A stretch of DNA of 64,000 bases from Chitinophaga niabensis (lineage in GTDB: Bacteria; Bacteroidota; Bacteroidia; Chitinophagales; Chitinophagaceae), in contig NZ_FSRA01000002.1 in the NCBI RefSeq assembly GCF_900129465.1, positions 1,612,001-1,676,000 of the forward strand, read 5' to 3'. Made by a program: the position numbers and the translations under genes. Positions 8,978 to 17,931 of the stretch are shown piece by piece. Position 1 is the first letter of the stretch. Each line of letters opens with the position of its first letter. The notes beneath the pieces are model-generated. The model searched no databases, was not told the origin of the DNA, and saw only the letters and a program-made list of their open reading frames with translations.

Positions 8978-9628
8978 TTATTTTCCTGTTTCAGCGTGGG
9001 GGGCATCTACGGGTTTGGATTCAGGCGAACCCCATTGCCTCAGGTAAATAGATAGGAATACAATAGCGGCAACAGACAGGAACTCGCTTTGCCAGTTCTG
9101 GAATGATTCAAACCAGAACTTTGAGTTACCCAGGTATTCACCCATGGATGCCGGTGATTTATGGAGAGCGGTTTGTTCTATATTATAATGTGCCCTGCTG
9201 CCGATAAAATGCAGTACAAAGGAAAAGAGGAATAAAAGGAAAAATGCGATCGAAAGAGAATTACGGTAGATCTGCAACCACCATCCCCCTTTGTTAACAG
9301 CCCACGGAGCATCCGGCCCTGGTTTAGGTTCCCTGTCCACTTCTTCTTTTTTGTCCAGGGCTTTTGATTCAGCAGAGCCTTTTTGTCTTAACCAAACAGT
9401 CAGCAGTACATACATGCCCATTTGAAGGAATTCACTTTCCCAATTCTCGAAAGTTGCTTCCAGGAAGTGGGGGCTGATGAGGTAAGCCGCAAAACTTACA
9501 GCTGCCATTCCTTTTTCTTCCAGCTCCGCATTGAATTGTTTATGACCCGTAAATGCCTGTGCGCACCATGTAATAAGCAACATGCTTATAAAAACGATGG
9601 TTAATCCGTTTCGGTAAAAGAATTTCAT
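8978..9628 (-). CDS. DUF6766-type membrane protein
   Basis: A 216-residue protein from the ATG at 9628 (MKFFYRNGL); the frame stays open further upstream, but that part overlaps the divergent oxidoreductase and is not protein-like. It has about four membrane segments in two halves. Each half has the same motif, F-[EQ]-N-W-[EQ]-S-E-F-L, followed by a hydrophobic helix and LRQ-[KW]-GS-[AP]-ESK, so the protein is an internal duplication. This matches the DUF6766 family of unknown function. It is divergent from the FAD/Rieske gene, with 85 bases between the starts. Confidence 0.7.
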   Translation of the reverse strand: MKFFYRNGLTIVFISMLLITWCAQAFTGHKQFNAELEEKGMAAVSFAAYLISPHFLEATFENWESEFLQMGMYVLLTVWLRQKGSAESKALDKKEEVDREPKPGPDAPWAVNKGGWWLQIYRNSLSIAFFLLFLFSFVLHFIGSRAHYNIEQTALHKSPASMGEYLGNSKFWFESFQNWQSEFLSVAAIVFLSIYLRQWGSPESKPVDAPHAETGK

Positions 9629-9713
9629 TTTAAACGAAGTATAAAAACAATGCCATCTTCTACCGCTGTTTAAAAGGCATATGTTTTGACAGGGTATAAT
9701 TAAAACAGGAACC

Positions 9714-11222
9714 ATGATAAAGCGAGACGGACATCTTACCAGCCTGTGGCAGGACACAAAACAACCATATACAACACAACCGTTTGCCGAAAGGGACGAA
9801 TGGGATGTAATTGTTGTTGGTGGAGGTATAACGGGTATCAGCACAGCGTTACGTTTGCAGGAAGCAGGGAAACGCTGTCTTATTATAGAAGCCGAGAACC
9901 TTTGCTTTGGCACAACGGGGGGAACTACAGCGCATATCAATACATTGCTGGATACGCCTTATACAACCATTGCGCAGAACTTTGGGGATGATAATGCCAG
10001 ATTGGTGGCGAATGCTGCAAAGGAAGCCGTGGAAAATATTAAAACTAACATCCGTACATACAACATAAACTGTGGATTTTCTGAAGCGGATGCGTACTTA
10101 TTTGCACAGGATAATTCCCAGGAAAAGGAATTGGAGCAAATCCTGGCGGCCACCAAAGCAGCAGGAATATCTGCTGCATTCATAGATAATATTCCCGTTC
10201 CCATCTCATTTACAAAAGCCATCAGGGTGAAAGGGCAGGCTAAGTTCCAGCCGCTGGATTACGTAATGGGCCTGGCGGAAGCGTATGAAAAATTGGGTGG
10301 TGCCATCCTTCAGCATTGCAGGGTAACTGGTGTGGAGAATAATGAATTGGTAGAAGTAGAAACCACGCAGGGTATTTTTAAAGCACGCGATCTGATCTAT
10401 GCTACACATATCCCTCCCGGCGTGAACCTTGTACATCTCCGTTGCCTTCCTTACCGTAGTTATGCGATGGCTGTTCTGCTGAGTGACAGAAAATACCCGG
10501 AAGACCTGAGTTATGATATGTACGATCCTTATCATTATTACCGCACACAGGTGGTGGATGGGCAACCATACCTGATCGCAGGTGGTAAAGATCATAGAAC
10601 GGGAGATGCGGAGAATACGGAGCAGTATCTTCTGCAACTGGAGGCCACTATCCGTAAACATTTTGCAGTAGCGGAGATTAAGTATAAATGGTCTTCCCAG
10701 TATTATGAATCTTCAGACGGGCTGCCATATATAGGTTCCCTGCCGGGGCAGGCTGAGCATATTTATGTAGCTACAGGTTTTGGCGGTAATGGTATCACCT
10801 ATAGCCATGTAGCGGCAGCTATCCTGGAGAAACTGATCCTGAACGATGGCTCTCCTTATATTCCATTGTTCGATCCTAATCGTTTGAAGCCGGTAGCCGG
10901 ATTTAAGAATTTCATGAAACATAATCTCACGGTGGTGAAAGACCTGGTATCAGGACTGTTTCCTGCTGATAAGCTGGAATCTTTATCTGGTATAGCCCAC
11001 GGAGAAGGGCGTATTGTGGATTATGAAGATGATAAAGTGGCGATCTATAAAGATGAAGCGGGAAACATTCATGCTTTACATTCCTTGTGTACCCACCTGA
11101 AGTGTGAAGTGCAATGGAACGGTGCAGAGCGTTCATGGGATTGCCCCTGCCATGGAGCGCGGTACGATATTGATGGAAATGTATTGAACGGCCCGGCAGA
11201 TAAAGGGCTTGAAAAACGTTGA
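9714..11222 (+). CDS. FAD-dependent oxidoreductase with C-terminal Rieske domain
   Basis: A 502-residue two-domain enzyme. Residues 1-385 form a DAO-type flavoprotein with the FAD motif VVGGGITG near residue 35 and the C-terminal YVATGFGGNGITYS segment. Residues about 430-502 form a Rieske [2Fe-2S] domain with ligands C459-T-H461 and C477-P-C-H480. Such fusions oxidise an amine, proline- or glycine-like substrate in the flavin domain and pass electrons through the cluster; the substrate is not deducible here. No signal peptide is seen. A KTSC-domain gene follows after two bases. Confidence 0.9.
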   Translation: MIKRDGHLTSLWQDTKQPYTTQPFAERDEWDVIVVGGGITGISTALRLQEAGKRCLIIEAENLCFGTTGGTTAHINTLLDTPYTTIAQNFGDDNARLVANAAKEAVENIKTNIRTYNINCGFSEADAYLFAQDNSQEKELEQILAATKAAGISAAFIDNIPVPISFTKAIRVKGQAKFQPLDYVMGLAEAYEKLGGAILQHCRVTGVENNELVEVETTQGIFKARDLIYATHIPPGVNLVHLRCLPYRSYAMAVLLSDRKYPEDLSYDMYDPYHYYRTQVVDGQPYLIAGGKDHRTGDAENTEQYLLQLEATIRKHFAVAEIKYKWSSQYYESSDGLPYIGSLPGQAEHIYVATGFGGNGITYSHVAAAILEKLILNDGSPYIPLFDPNRLKPVAGFKNFMKHNLTVVKDLVSGLFPADKLESLSGIAHGEGRIVDYEDDKVAIYKDEAGNIHALHSLCTHLKCEVQWNGAERSWDCPCHGARYDIDGNVLNGPADKGLEKR

Positions 11223-11224
11223 TC

Positions 11225-11419
11225 ATGCCATCCACGGTTATCAAAAGGTTCACTTATGATAGCAAAAAGGCCAGGCTGTATGTGACTTTCCTGTCTGGCA
11301 AGGTGTATGCATACCTCAACGTGCCGGAAAGCGTGTATGAAGAAATGAAAGCGGCGCTCTCTAAGGGAAAATACTTAAATGAGTATGTTAAAGGGAAGTA
11401 TGAATTTAAAGCTGTTTAA
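11225..11419 (+). CDS. KTSC-domain protein
   Basis: A 64-residue protein from the ATG at 11225. It matches the small KTSC domain (VIKRFTYDSKKARLYVTFLSGKVYAYLNVP ... in family order: residues that form a compact beta sheet, then VYEEMKAA and SKGKYLNEYVKGKY). The domain is found alone or at the C-terminus of lysyl-tRNA-synthetase-like proteins and its role is unknown. It directly follows the FAD/Rieske gene, and its stop codon overlaps the stop of the convergent HxlR gene. Confidence 0.8.
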   Translation: MPSTVIKRFTYDSKKARLYVTFLSGKVYAYLNVPESVYEEMKAALSKGKYLNEYVKGKYEFKAV

Positions 11420-11778
11420 GCAACGCCTTGTAATTCTTCGTCTATACGGGTGATCAGTTCCCGCCTTTCTTCTCCCCATGCATCCATGGCGTCAATAATT
11501 GGCAGGATGCTCTGGCCAAGGTCTGTGAGGTAGTATTCCACTTTAAGGGGTATTTCATCATACACCTTTTTGGAGACCATGCAATATTCTTCCAGTTCCC
11601 GCAGCTGCATATTGATCACGCGGGGGCTGGCATGGCTGATATACCTGTGCATTTCACTGGGTCTTCTGTATCCGCGGTTGATAGCATCTAAAATGCAGGG
11701 TTTCCATTTGCCGCCCAATACTTTGATCGCTATTTCAATACCACATTCCGGGTTTTCCGGGATTTTTTTCACGTACAT
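11416..11778 (-). CDS. HxlR-family transcriptional regulator
   Basis: A 120-residue winged-helix protein with the family features: an early Cys (PECGIEIAIKVLGGKWKPCI), MHRYISHASPRVINMQLRELEE and KVEYYLTDLGQSI. HxlR-type regulators respond to reactive electrophiles, often through that N-terminal Cys. It is divergent from the esterase gene at 11906, which is its likely target; 127 bases separate the two starts. Confidence 0.9.
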   Translation of the reverse strand: MYVKKIPENPECGIEIAIKVLGGKWKPCILDAINRGYRRPSEMHRYISHASPRVINMQLRELEEYCMVSKKVYDEIPLKVEYYLTDLGQSILPIIDAMDAWGEERRELITRIDEELQGVA

Positions 11779-11905
11779 AAAGGGAAGATTTAGAAGATAA
11801 AGGTAAAGATCATCGTTTTATTAACCATGCCGCAGGATAGGGAATTATTTGTCCCTACCTTCTGGCATTGATGTTGCGGCAATTAGTTGCAATAAATCTT
11901 GTCTT

Positions 11906-12892
11906 ATGAATAATACAAATCAACCCAAACCCCAGGACTATTTATCCGACCCCCATCTTAGCCCTGCAGTAAAAGAATTCTTAAAACCCCTGAATGCAGG
12001 AGGCCCTCCGGTAGAAAGCCTGCCTGTGCCGGATGCCCGGAAAGTGCTGGTGGATGTACAGGCAGCTGTAAAAGTGGATGTTTCCGGAATTGATGTGTCC
12101 GAAAAGACCATTACGACAGACGGGTTTACCATCAAACTACACATTGTACGGCCGGAAGGAGCTTCCGAAAAACTGCCGGTGTTTATATTCATTCACGGTG
12201 GCGGTTGGGTACTTGGGGATTTTCCTACCCACAAAAGACTGGTGCGTGACCTGGTAGTGGAATCAGGTTATGTTGCTGTATTTGTTAATTATACGCCTTC
12301 GCCGGATGCTAAATACCCACAGGCGGTCAATGAGATCTTTGCCGTTACAAAGTGGGTGGCTGAAAACGGAGATGAAATAAATGTGGATGGTAAAAACCTG
12401 GCTGTGGTAGGAAATAGTGTGGGAGGAAATATGACAGCCGTGACCACGCTGAAAGCAAAAGAGCATGGCGGACCTGCCATTAAATTACAGGTACTGTTAT
12501 GGCCGATCGTAGATGCCGGGTTCAATACGGAATCTTATCGTCTCTATGGTGAACAGCGTTTCCTGACCACTTCCCTGATGAAATGGATGTATGATCAGTA
12601 TACAAAAGATCCTTCACAGCGGAAAGAAATATATGCCTCTCCGTTACAGGCTACTGTGGAACAATTAAAAGGATTACCTCCTGCATTGATCCAGGTAGCG
12701 GAGAATGATATTTTACGGGACGAAGGAGAAGCTTATGGCCGTAAACTGGATGAAGCCGGTGTAACGGTAACTACTATCCGTTATAATGGTGTGATCCACG
12801 ACTGGGGAATGTTGAACGGGATGGCTGAAATCCCCGCCACCCGTTCCCTGGTATTACACGCCGCCGCAGAACTGAAGAAATATTTAGGATAA
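11906..12892 (+). CDS. HSL-family alpha/beta hydrolase (esterase/lipase)
   Basis: A 328-residue protein from the ATG at 11906 (MNNTNQPKPQDYL); the frame is open 19 codons further upstream, but that part has no coding character. It has the hormone-sensitive-lipase oxyanion motif HGGGW, the nucleophile motif GNSVGG, an acid residue near ILRDEGE and the catalytic His in IHDWG. No signal peptide, so cytoplasmic. It is divergent from an HxlR regulator, which suggests induction by a reactive compound. The substrate is unknown. Confidence 0.9.
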   Translation: MNNTNQPKPQDYLSDPHLSPAVKEFLKPLNAGGPPVESLPVPDARKVLVDVQAAVKVDVSGIDVSEKTITTDGFTIKLHIVRPEGASEKLPVFIFIHGGGWVLGDFPTHKRLVRDLVVESGYVAVFVNYTPSPDAKYPQAVNEIFAVTKWVAENGDEINVDGKNLAVVGNSVGGNMTAVTTLKAKEHGGPAIKLQVLLWPIVDAGFNTESYRLYGEQRFLTTSLMKWMYDQYTKDPSQRKEIYASPLQATVEQLKGLPPALIQVAENDILRDEGEAYGRKLDEAGVTVTTIRYNGVIHDWGMLNGMAEIPATRSLVLHAAAELKKYLG

Positions 12893-13202
12893 AGGACATT
12901 TGCGGGATGTTTTGAATCTCTCTGCGTTCCGCAAATATATTTGCATAGCATTTACTTATTTTGCCATATGCAGCAAAAATCTTATTTTCATTATACTATT
13001 TGAATATTACGTAACCATAAATCCGAACAAACACCAAGTCTATTTGAACCCCGCCTAAGCAGCGATCTTAACAACTAAGCAAGAATTAATACAGGTATTG
13101 CGTTTGCCCTATCCGGCAGGACGATACTGTTATGCTCCTGTTTAGTATTCCTTATGAAAAATTATCTCACCAATTCGTATCAGCTGCTTAAAATCTACTA
13201 CC
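12893..13202. other. AT-rich intergenic region before the tail-fibre-like operon
   Basis: About 310 bases without a gene. An imperfect terminator-like repeat (ATTTGCGG at 12898-12905 with CCGCAAAT at 12929-12936, large loop) follows the esterase stop. A promoter-like TATTTTG is at 12957-12963, which would give a 5' leader of over 200 bases for the gene at 13203. No convincing riboswitch or small gene is seen. Confidence 0.4.
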
Positions 13203-14444
13203 ATGAAGAACATTGCATTTGCAGTGCTGTTACTGTTGTTCAGCAGTATCGCCTCTGCACAGCTTAAGGTCGGGTCCAATCCAAGCCAGATCAACAAATC
13301 ATCCATTCTTGAACTGGAATCAGAAAGACAGGGTCTGCTGCTTCCCAGGATACCCGGAGCAAATCTTACCACTGCACCCCTCAACACTGCCCCGGACGGG
13401 ATGATCATTTATGTAACGGATTCCACAAGCCTGTTTATCAGAAAGAATAATTTATGGCAGCGCATGTCTGCAGACAGTGTTGGCAACAGTAATAACTGGA
13501 ACACAAAAGGCAATGCCGGGTTGGATTCCGCCATTAATTTCCTGGGTACGCTCAATCAGCAACCCCTTATCTTCAAAACCAATAACGCAGAACGTTTACG
13601 CGTAACCGGTAGCGGTAGTTTAACCGTAGCGCCCGGTACCATTGGTAATGGTACTAACCAGGTACAGGTATTAGTGATAGACCCTGCCACAGGTACTTTA
13701 TTGCAAAGGACCATGGCTGCATCTGCTTTCAGCAATGCGATCGTTTCACTCAACGGGCTGCGGGATTCTGTGCAGACCTTTAGGGTAGACAGTGCCGTTA
13801 CGGTAGATGTTGCCATTAACTCTGCGGCTGGTGTACATACTTTTAACGTTCCCACACAGAATGGGAACGGCACCACTTCCCGGGGTTTATTATCACTGAG
13901 TGATTGGACGCGTTTTGATTCTGCTGCACGCTTCCGCATCCTCAAAACAGGTTTTGCCACACTCACCAATGCAAATGGTATCAGTATCGCCAGTGATTCT
14001 ATTAAACTGCATCCTGCTGATGCTACTAATCCCGGTGGTGTATCTACTGTTACACAAACATTCGGCGGAGCCAAGAATTTCAGGGATTCACTAACAGTGG
14101 GTCTTGCACAGGGAACTGCAGCGAACTCTACCTTCCAGGTGAATGGTTCCATGGCTACCAATATTACCAATACGGCAGCTAATTATACAGCTACGGCAGG
14201 AGACAATACCATCCTGGCAAATGCCTCCACCGGAGCCATTACCATTACCCTACCCAGCCCCAGCGGATTGAACGGAAGGATGTATACGATCAAAAAGATC
14301 GGTACCGGGGGGATTGATAATGCTGTTACCATCAGCCCCACTTCCGGGAGTATAGATGGCGGAACTAATTATATTATCTATAACGACTGGACCTTTGTAA
14401 CCCTGCAAACAGACGGAACCAACTGGTATGTGATAAAGAAATAA
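13203..14444 (+). CDS. Secreted tail-fibre-like repeat protein
   Basis: A 413-residue exported protein with a signal peptide ending ASAQ. The mature N-terminus (QLKVGSNPSQINKSSILELE ... QGLLLPRIP) is shared with the next gene, marking a conserved N-terminal module. The middle is low-complexity, Thr/Asn/Gly-rich beta repeat, and the C-terminus (ANYTATAGDNTILANAS, then TITLPSPSGLNGRMYTIKK) is of the type found at phage tail-fibre and Bacteroidota surface-fibre tips. No T9SS sorting tail is seen. It is first in an operon of three secreted proteins, with only three bases to the next gene. Probable role: extracellular fibre or adhesin; inferred. Confidence 0.75.
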   Translation: MKNIAFAVLLLLFSSIASAQLKVGSNPSQINKSSILELESERQGLLLPRIPGANLTTAPLNTAPDGMIIYVTDSTSLFIRKNNLWQRMSADSVGNSNNWNTKGNAGLDSAINFLGTLNQQPLIFKTNNAERLRVTGSGSLTVAPGTIGNGTNQVQVLVIDPATGTLLQRTMAASAFSNAIVSLNGLRDSVQTFRVDSAVTVDVAINSAAGVHTFNVPTQNGNGTTSRGLLSLSDWTRFDSAARFRILKTGFATLTNANGISIASDSIKLHPADATNPGGVSTVTQTFGGAKNFRDSLTVGLAQGTAANSTFQVNGSMATNITNTAANYTATAGDNTILANASTGAITITLPSPSGLNGRMYTIKKIGTGGIDNAVTISPTSGSIDGGTNYIIYNDWTFVTLQTDGTNWYVIKK

Positions 14445-14447
14445 GTC

Positions 14448-16355
14448 ATGATCATAAATAGAGCATGCTACCTCTTTTTCATGTGGATGCTGCTGTTGCT
14501 GGGACCAGTTGCGCAAGCCCAATTGAAATTAGGTTCTAATCCGGCTATCATCAATAAATCTTCTGTACTTGAACTGGAAAGCAATGTACAGGGATTGCTA
14601 TTGCCCCGTATCCCGGATACTTCTGCTGTTACGCTTACCACGGCTCCTAATGGCATGATCATTTTCTTTACGCCGGATAATAGTTTGATGGTCCGTAAAA
14701 ATGGTTTCTGGCGAAGGGTGATCGATTCGGCCAATTTATCTTTTAATGGCTGGGCTTTAGGAGGTAATGCTGTTCCCGGCATAAGGAACTTTGGTACCAC
14801 CAGCAATTTTGATCTGCCCCTGATCACCAATAACCTGGAAAGGATGCGCGTAACGAATGCAGGGAATGTTGGAATAGGTGTTAACGCTCCTGCTACAAAA
14901 TTGCATGTGCAGGGAACCAATCCCTTAACACTCATTGGCGTGCAGGAAGGAACGAGTACCTCAGCAGATAGTTTGCTAACCGTTACCAGTGGCTTGGTGA
15001 GAAAGATCCCTATCTTATCTTTCAATGGTTGGGCTTTAGGTGGAAATGCGGTACTCAGTGCCCAGAACTTTGGCACCACCAGTAATTTTGACCTGCCGGT
15101 GATCACCAATAACCTGGAACGATTACGTGTTACAAATGCAGGGAATGTGGGGATAGGCACTACTGCTCCTGCCACAAAACTACATGTACAGGGTGCGAAT
15201 CCACTTACACTTACCGGTGTGCAGAATGGTACCAGCACCTCTGCCGATAGTCTTTTAACTATCACGAGTGGCCTGGTAAGAAAACTGCCAATAAATTCAT
15301 TCTGGCGTACTACCGGGAATAGTGGTACCAGTGGTGCAACTAATTTCCTTGGTACAACGGATAATATCAGCCTGCGGTTCCGTACCAATAATGTGGAGCG
15401 TATGTATATAGACAGTGCAAGAGGATTGATCGGCATCGGTACCAGTGCGTTTGATGCCACCTATCCTGAAAAGGTATTGATAGATGCCGGCGTTACCAGT
15501 TCTGTAAATGCCCTATACCTCAAAGGCTCTGTTAACAATTACTTCCAGGTGAATATCAGGAACCTGGGCACCGGTTCGCAATCCAGTTCGGACTATGTGG
15601 CTACTGCTGATAACGGAACGGAAACTACCAATTTCATGAATATGGGGATCAATGGTTCCCAGTATGTGTATCAGTCCGGCAACCCTATTGAAACAGGTAA
15701 AGCCAATGATACATATGTGCTGGGTTCAGGTAATGACCTCTACATCGTGAATAACAATACGGCTAAAGATATGATCTTCCTGACGGGAGGTACTGCCACA
15801 ACAAATGAAGCGATGCGGATCATGGCCAGCCGGAGAGTGGGTGTTGGAACCAATGCGCCTTCTACTCAATTGCATATTAAAACGGGTACAGCCAATGATG
15901 GTGGTTTGAGAATGGAGAACCTTACCAGTGCTTCTACGATCACAAGTAGTGCAGGGTATCTGGGGGTTGATGTAAATGGGAAGGTGGTGAGAACGAATAC
16001 CCAGCCAGTTATTTATAGTGGAGGGGGAGGTACTTCCGGAACTGGCGCAGCAGCAACTTCCGATGTTGTTACGAAAGTATGGATAGGCGATGTTGCTAAT
16101 ACAGGAGCAGGTTTAACAACGATTACTTTTCCTTCGAACGTGGTGTTTGCGAATATCTTGAATATACAGGTAACTGCAAAGGCAACTGTTGCAGTGGATG
16201 GAACAACTGCTCCAATTGCAACCGTAACTGCCAGCACGTTAACAAGTGCAACTGTGCGGGTAATGGAAAGTGCTCTTGTTATTGTTGGCGGACAGGGCCT
16301 TGAACTACATACAATCACCTCCACAAGAATCTATATCCGTGTTGAAGGCAATTAA
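14448..16355 (+). CDS. Secreted tail-fibre-like protein with tandem repeats
   Basis: A 635-residue exported protein with a signal peptide ending VAQA. It starts with the same module as its upstream neighbour (QLKLGSNPAIINKSSVLELE). Residues about 98-283 are two 93-residue repeats containing NLER-[ML]-RVTNAGNVGIG and ATKLHVQG, the GNVGIGT..P..KLHV pattern common in phage tail-fibre shafts. A third fibre-like segment (VGVGTNAPSTQLHIKTG) follows, then a beta-rich C-terminal domain (about 540-635). No sorting tail is seen. It overlaps the next gene by 17 bases. Surface display through the adjacent T9SS-tailed protein is possible but unproven. Confidence 0.75.
   Translation: MIINRACYLFFMWMLLLLGPVAQAQLKLGSNPAIINKSSVLELESNVQGLLLPRIPDTSAVTLTTAPNGMIIFFTPDNSLMVRKNGFWRRVIDSANLSFNGWALGGNAVPGIRNFGTTSNFDLPLITNNLERMRVTNAGNVGIGVNAPATKLHVQGTNPLTLIGVQEGTSTSADSLLTVTSGLVRKIPILSFNGWALGGNAVLSAQNFGTTSNFDLPVITNNLERLRVTNAGNVGIGTTAPATKLHVQGANPLTLTGVQNGTSTSADSLLTITSGLVRKLPINSFWRTTGNSGTSGATNFLGTTDNISLRFRTNNVERMYIDSARGLIGIGTSAFDATYPEKVLIDAGVTSSVNALYLKGSVNNYFQVNIRNLGTGSQSSSDYVATADNGTETTNFMNMGINGSQYVYQSGNPIETGKANDTYVLGSGNDLYIVNNNTAKDMIFLTGGTATTNEAMRIMASRRVGVGTNAPSTQLHIKTGTANDGGLRMENLTSASTITSSAGYLGVDVNGKVVRTNTQPVIYSGGGGTSGTGAAATSDVVTKVWIGDVANTGAGLTTITFPSNVVFANILNIQVTAKATVAVDGTTAPIATVTASTLTSATVRVMESALVIVGGQGLELHTITSTRIYIRVEGN
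14739..15296 (+). repeat. Two tandem 279-bp coding repeats
   Basis: Two copies, 14739-15017 and 15018-15296, each encoding 93 residues that start SFNGWALGGNAV and end in a VRK-[IL]-PI segment. They are similar but diverged at many third positions, so the duplication is not recent. Confidence 0.85.
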
Positions 16356-17928
16356 AATATCACTCCTCTTTTTGCTCGCAGCGTATTCCGCGCACGCGCA
16401 AACCGGCGTGTCCATTCCAGCCAACGCAGATATTATGGCCCATAAAACAGACACTATCGCCATCTTCAGCGATGTACAAAATCACGGCCGCTTCGGTTCT
16501 ATGAAAGGCGCAGTGGTGATGTTCTTTGGGCAAAAATGGAAGAATGACGAAACCTCACTTTTAACCGATGAACATGATTACAATGATACGGTAGCCGGTT
16601 ACGGTGGTAATTTCCGTTTCATGCAGCAGGGTTCATCTCCGCAATACATCTATGGTGCATACAATGCCAGTACCCGCAGTGGCCCGAGCTTTCCGAATAT
16701 AAGTATCAACAATCCCTTTGGTGTGTTCCTTGACGATCTCAGCGATCTGAAGGTCCGCAATACCCTGAATTTCGAAAACGGGCACCTTCATCTGAATGGC
16801 TGGAACCTTGTAGTAGGTGATCTTTCTCCCGGTATCATTTCAGGATATTCGGATAAACGGTTTATTGTAACGGGTGCTAATGTGGGCGGTGGCTTTTTAT
16901 ACAGGGAACATATTACCCCACAGGATAAACAGGTGATATTTCCAATAGGTACTAAAGAAGGGAGTTATAGCCCGCTCGCATTGCAGAACCTGGAATTCAC
17001 TTCAGAGGATTTCCGGGCACGTGTGTTCGACAATGTGTACAGGAATGCAACATCCGGCAGTATCCTCTCCGGCAACAATGTTTTAAAAACATGGAACCTC
17101 GCCAATAACGCCAATAGCAGTAATGTATTCGTATGGTTGCAGCACGAAGCAAAGGACGAAGGCCCTGCATTTACCCTGCTCCGGGAATTCAGTTTCATTT
17201 CCCTGTACAGGAACCCCGGCGGCTGGGATACCATTCCTCCAGGCACAGTGGAAAATCCGGGAAAGTTAACTGCCGGCCCGCTCAGCCTGAGTTCCTATAC
17301 CAACACCAGAACTTTTCCCGGCGGCTTAGGGACCAATGTTTACTTTACTAAATCCGCGCTTTTTATTCCCAGGGCTATCAGCAGCCTTGGCTTTAACGCA
17401 TTCCGTGTAAGCCTGCGTATGGTGGAAACCAACTGGGCAGCATCCAGGGAAGTGAACATCCTGCAATATGAACTGCAGCGCAGAAGGGAAAACGAAGACA
17501 GTTTCTATACCGTAAAGGTGCTTTCTCCTAAAACTCCCCGGGGCACAGTGAACACGGGCGTGCAATATTACACAGTGCCGGACGATAATTTCTATGATAA
17601 CTGGACCTATTACCGCCTGAAGATCCTGGGACTCGATGGCCTGATCACTTATTCAGAGATAAGGAAAGTGCCCTGGTTCTACGAGATCAAAGTATCTCCC
17701 AACCCTAACAACGGTCTTTTCTACGTAAGCTTATACGGTTTGCATAAAGCGGTGAGGATGGAAATGTATGATATTGCCGGCAGGCTGCACAATACACGGA
17801 TATTGACGGACAACAATACACGTATACAAATGAGCAGACTCCCGGCAGGGAGTTATGTACTGGTGTTCTACGATATGGAAGATAAAAGTAAACTGCTGGA
17901 CAGGAAACAGATCATCATTCTGAAATAA
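16339..17928 (+). CDS. T9SS type A sorting-domain surface protein
   Basis: A 529-residue protein if it starts at the GTG at 16339; a TTG at 16342 is equally good, and there is no suitable ATG. Either gives a clear signal peptide (LKAIKISLLFLLAAYSAHAQ). The first 17 bases overlap the upstream gene, implying translational coupling. The body is beta-rich and not recognised. The last 80 residues are a T9SS type A sorting tail (VSPNPNNGLFYVSL, then DIAGRL and PAGSYVLVFYD), so the protein should be exported by T9SS and attached to or released from the surface. It is the last gene of the tail-fibre-like operon. Confidence 0.82.
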   Translation: MLKAIKISLLFLLAAYSAHAQTGVSIPANADIMAHKTDTIAIFSDVQNHGRFGSMKGAVVMFFGQKWKNDETSLLTDEHDYNDTVAGYGGNFRFMQQGSSPQYIYGAYNASTRSGPSFPNISINNPFGVFLDDLSDLKVRNTLNFENGHLHLNGWNLVVGDLSPGIISGYSDKRFIVTGANVGGGFLYREHITPQDKQVIFPIGTKEGSYSPLALQNLEFTSEDFRARVFDNVYRNATSGSILSGNNVLKTWNLANNANSSNVFVWLQHEAKDEGPAFTLLREFSFISLYRNPGGWDTIPPGTVENPGKLTAGPLSLSSYTNTRTFPGGLGTNVYFTKSALFIPRAISSLGFNAFRVSLRMVETNWAASREVNILQYELQRRRENEDSFYTVKVLSPKTPRGTVNTGVQYYTVPDDNFYDNWTYYRLKILGLDGLITYSEIRKVPWFYEIKVSPNPNNGLFYVSLYGLHKAVRMEMYDIAGRLHNTRILTDNNTRIQMSRLPAGSYVLVFYDMEDKSKLLDRKQIIILK

Positions 17929-17931
17929 CGC

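Noticed and set aside
9686..9700. TTGACA and TATAAT sequences before the FAD/Rieske gene
   Set aside because: They are only three bases apart, so they cannot form a sigma-70 promoter of the usual spacing; Bacteroidota also use other boxes.
9629..9940. N-terminal extension of the DUF6766 gene
   Set aside because: It overlaps the start of the divergent FAD/Rieske gene and is Cys/Pro/Ser-rich without sense; the ATG at 9628 begins the membrane segment.
14468..15460. A 330-residue open frame on the minus strand inside the tail-fibre-like gene
   Set aside because: It is antisense to a repetitive, well-supported coding region and has a biased Val/Thr/Leu/Pro-rich composition with no motif.
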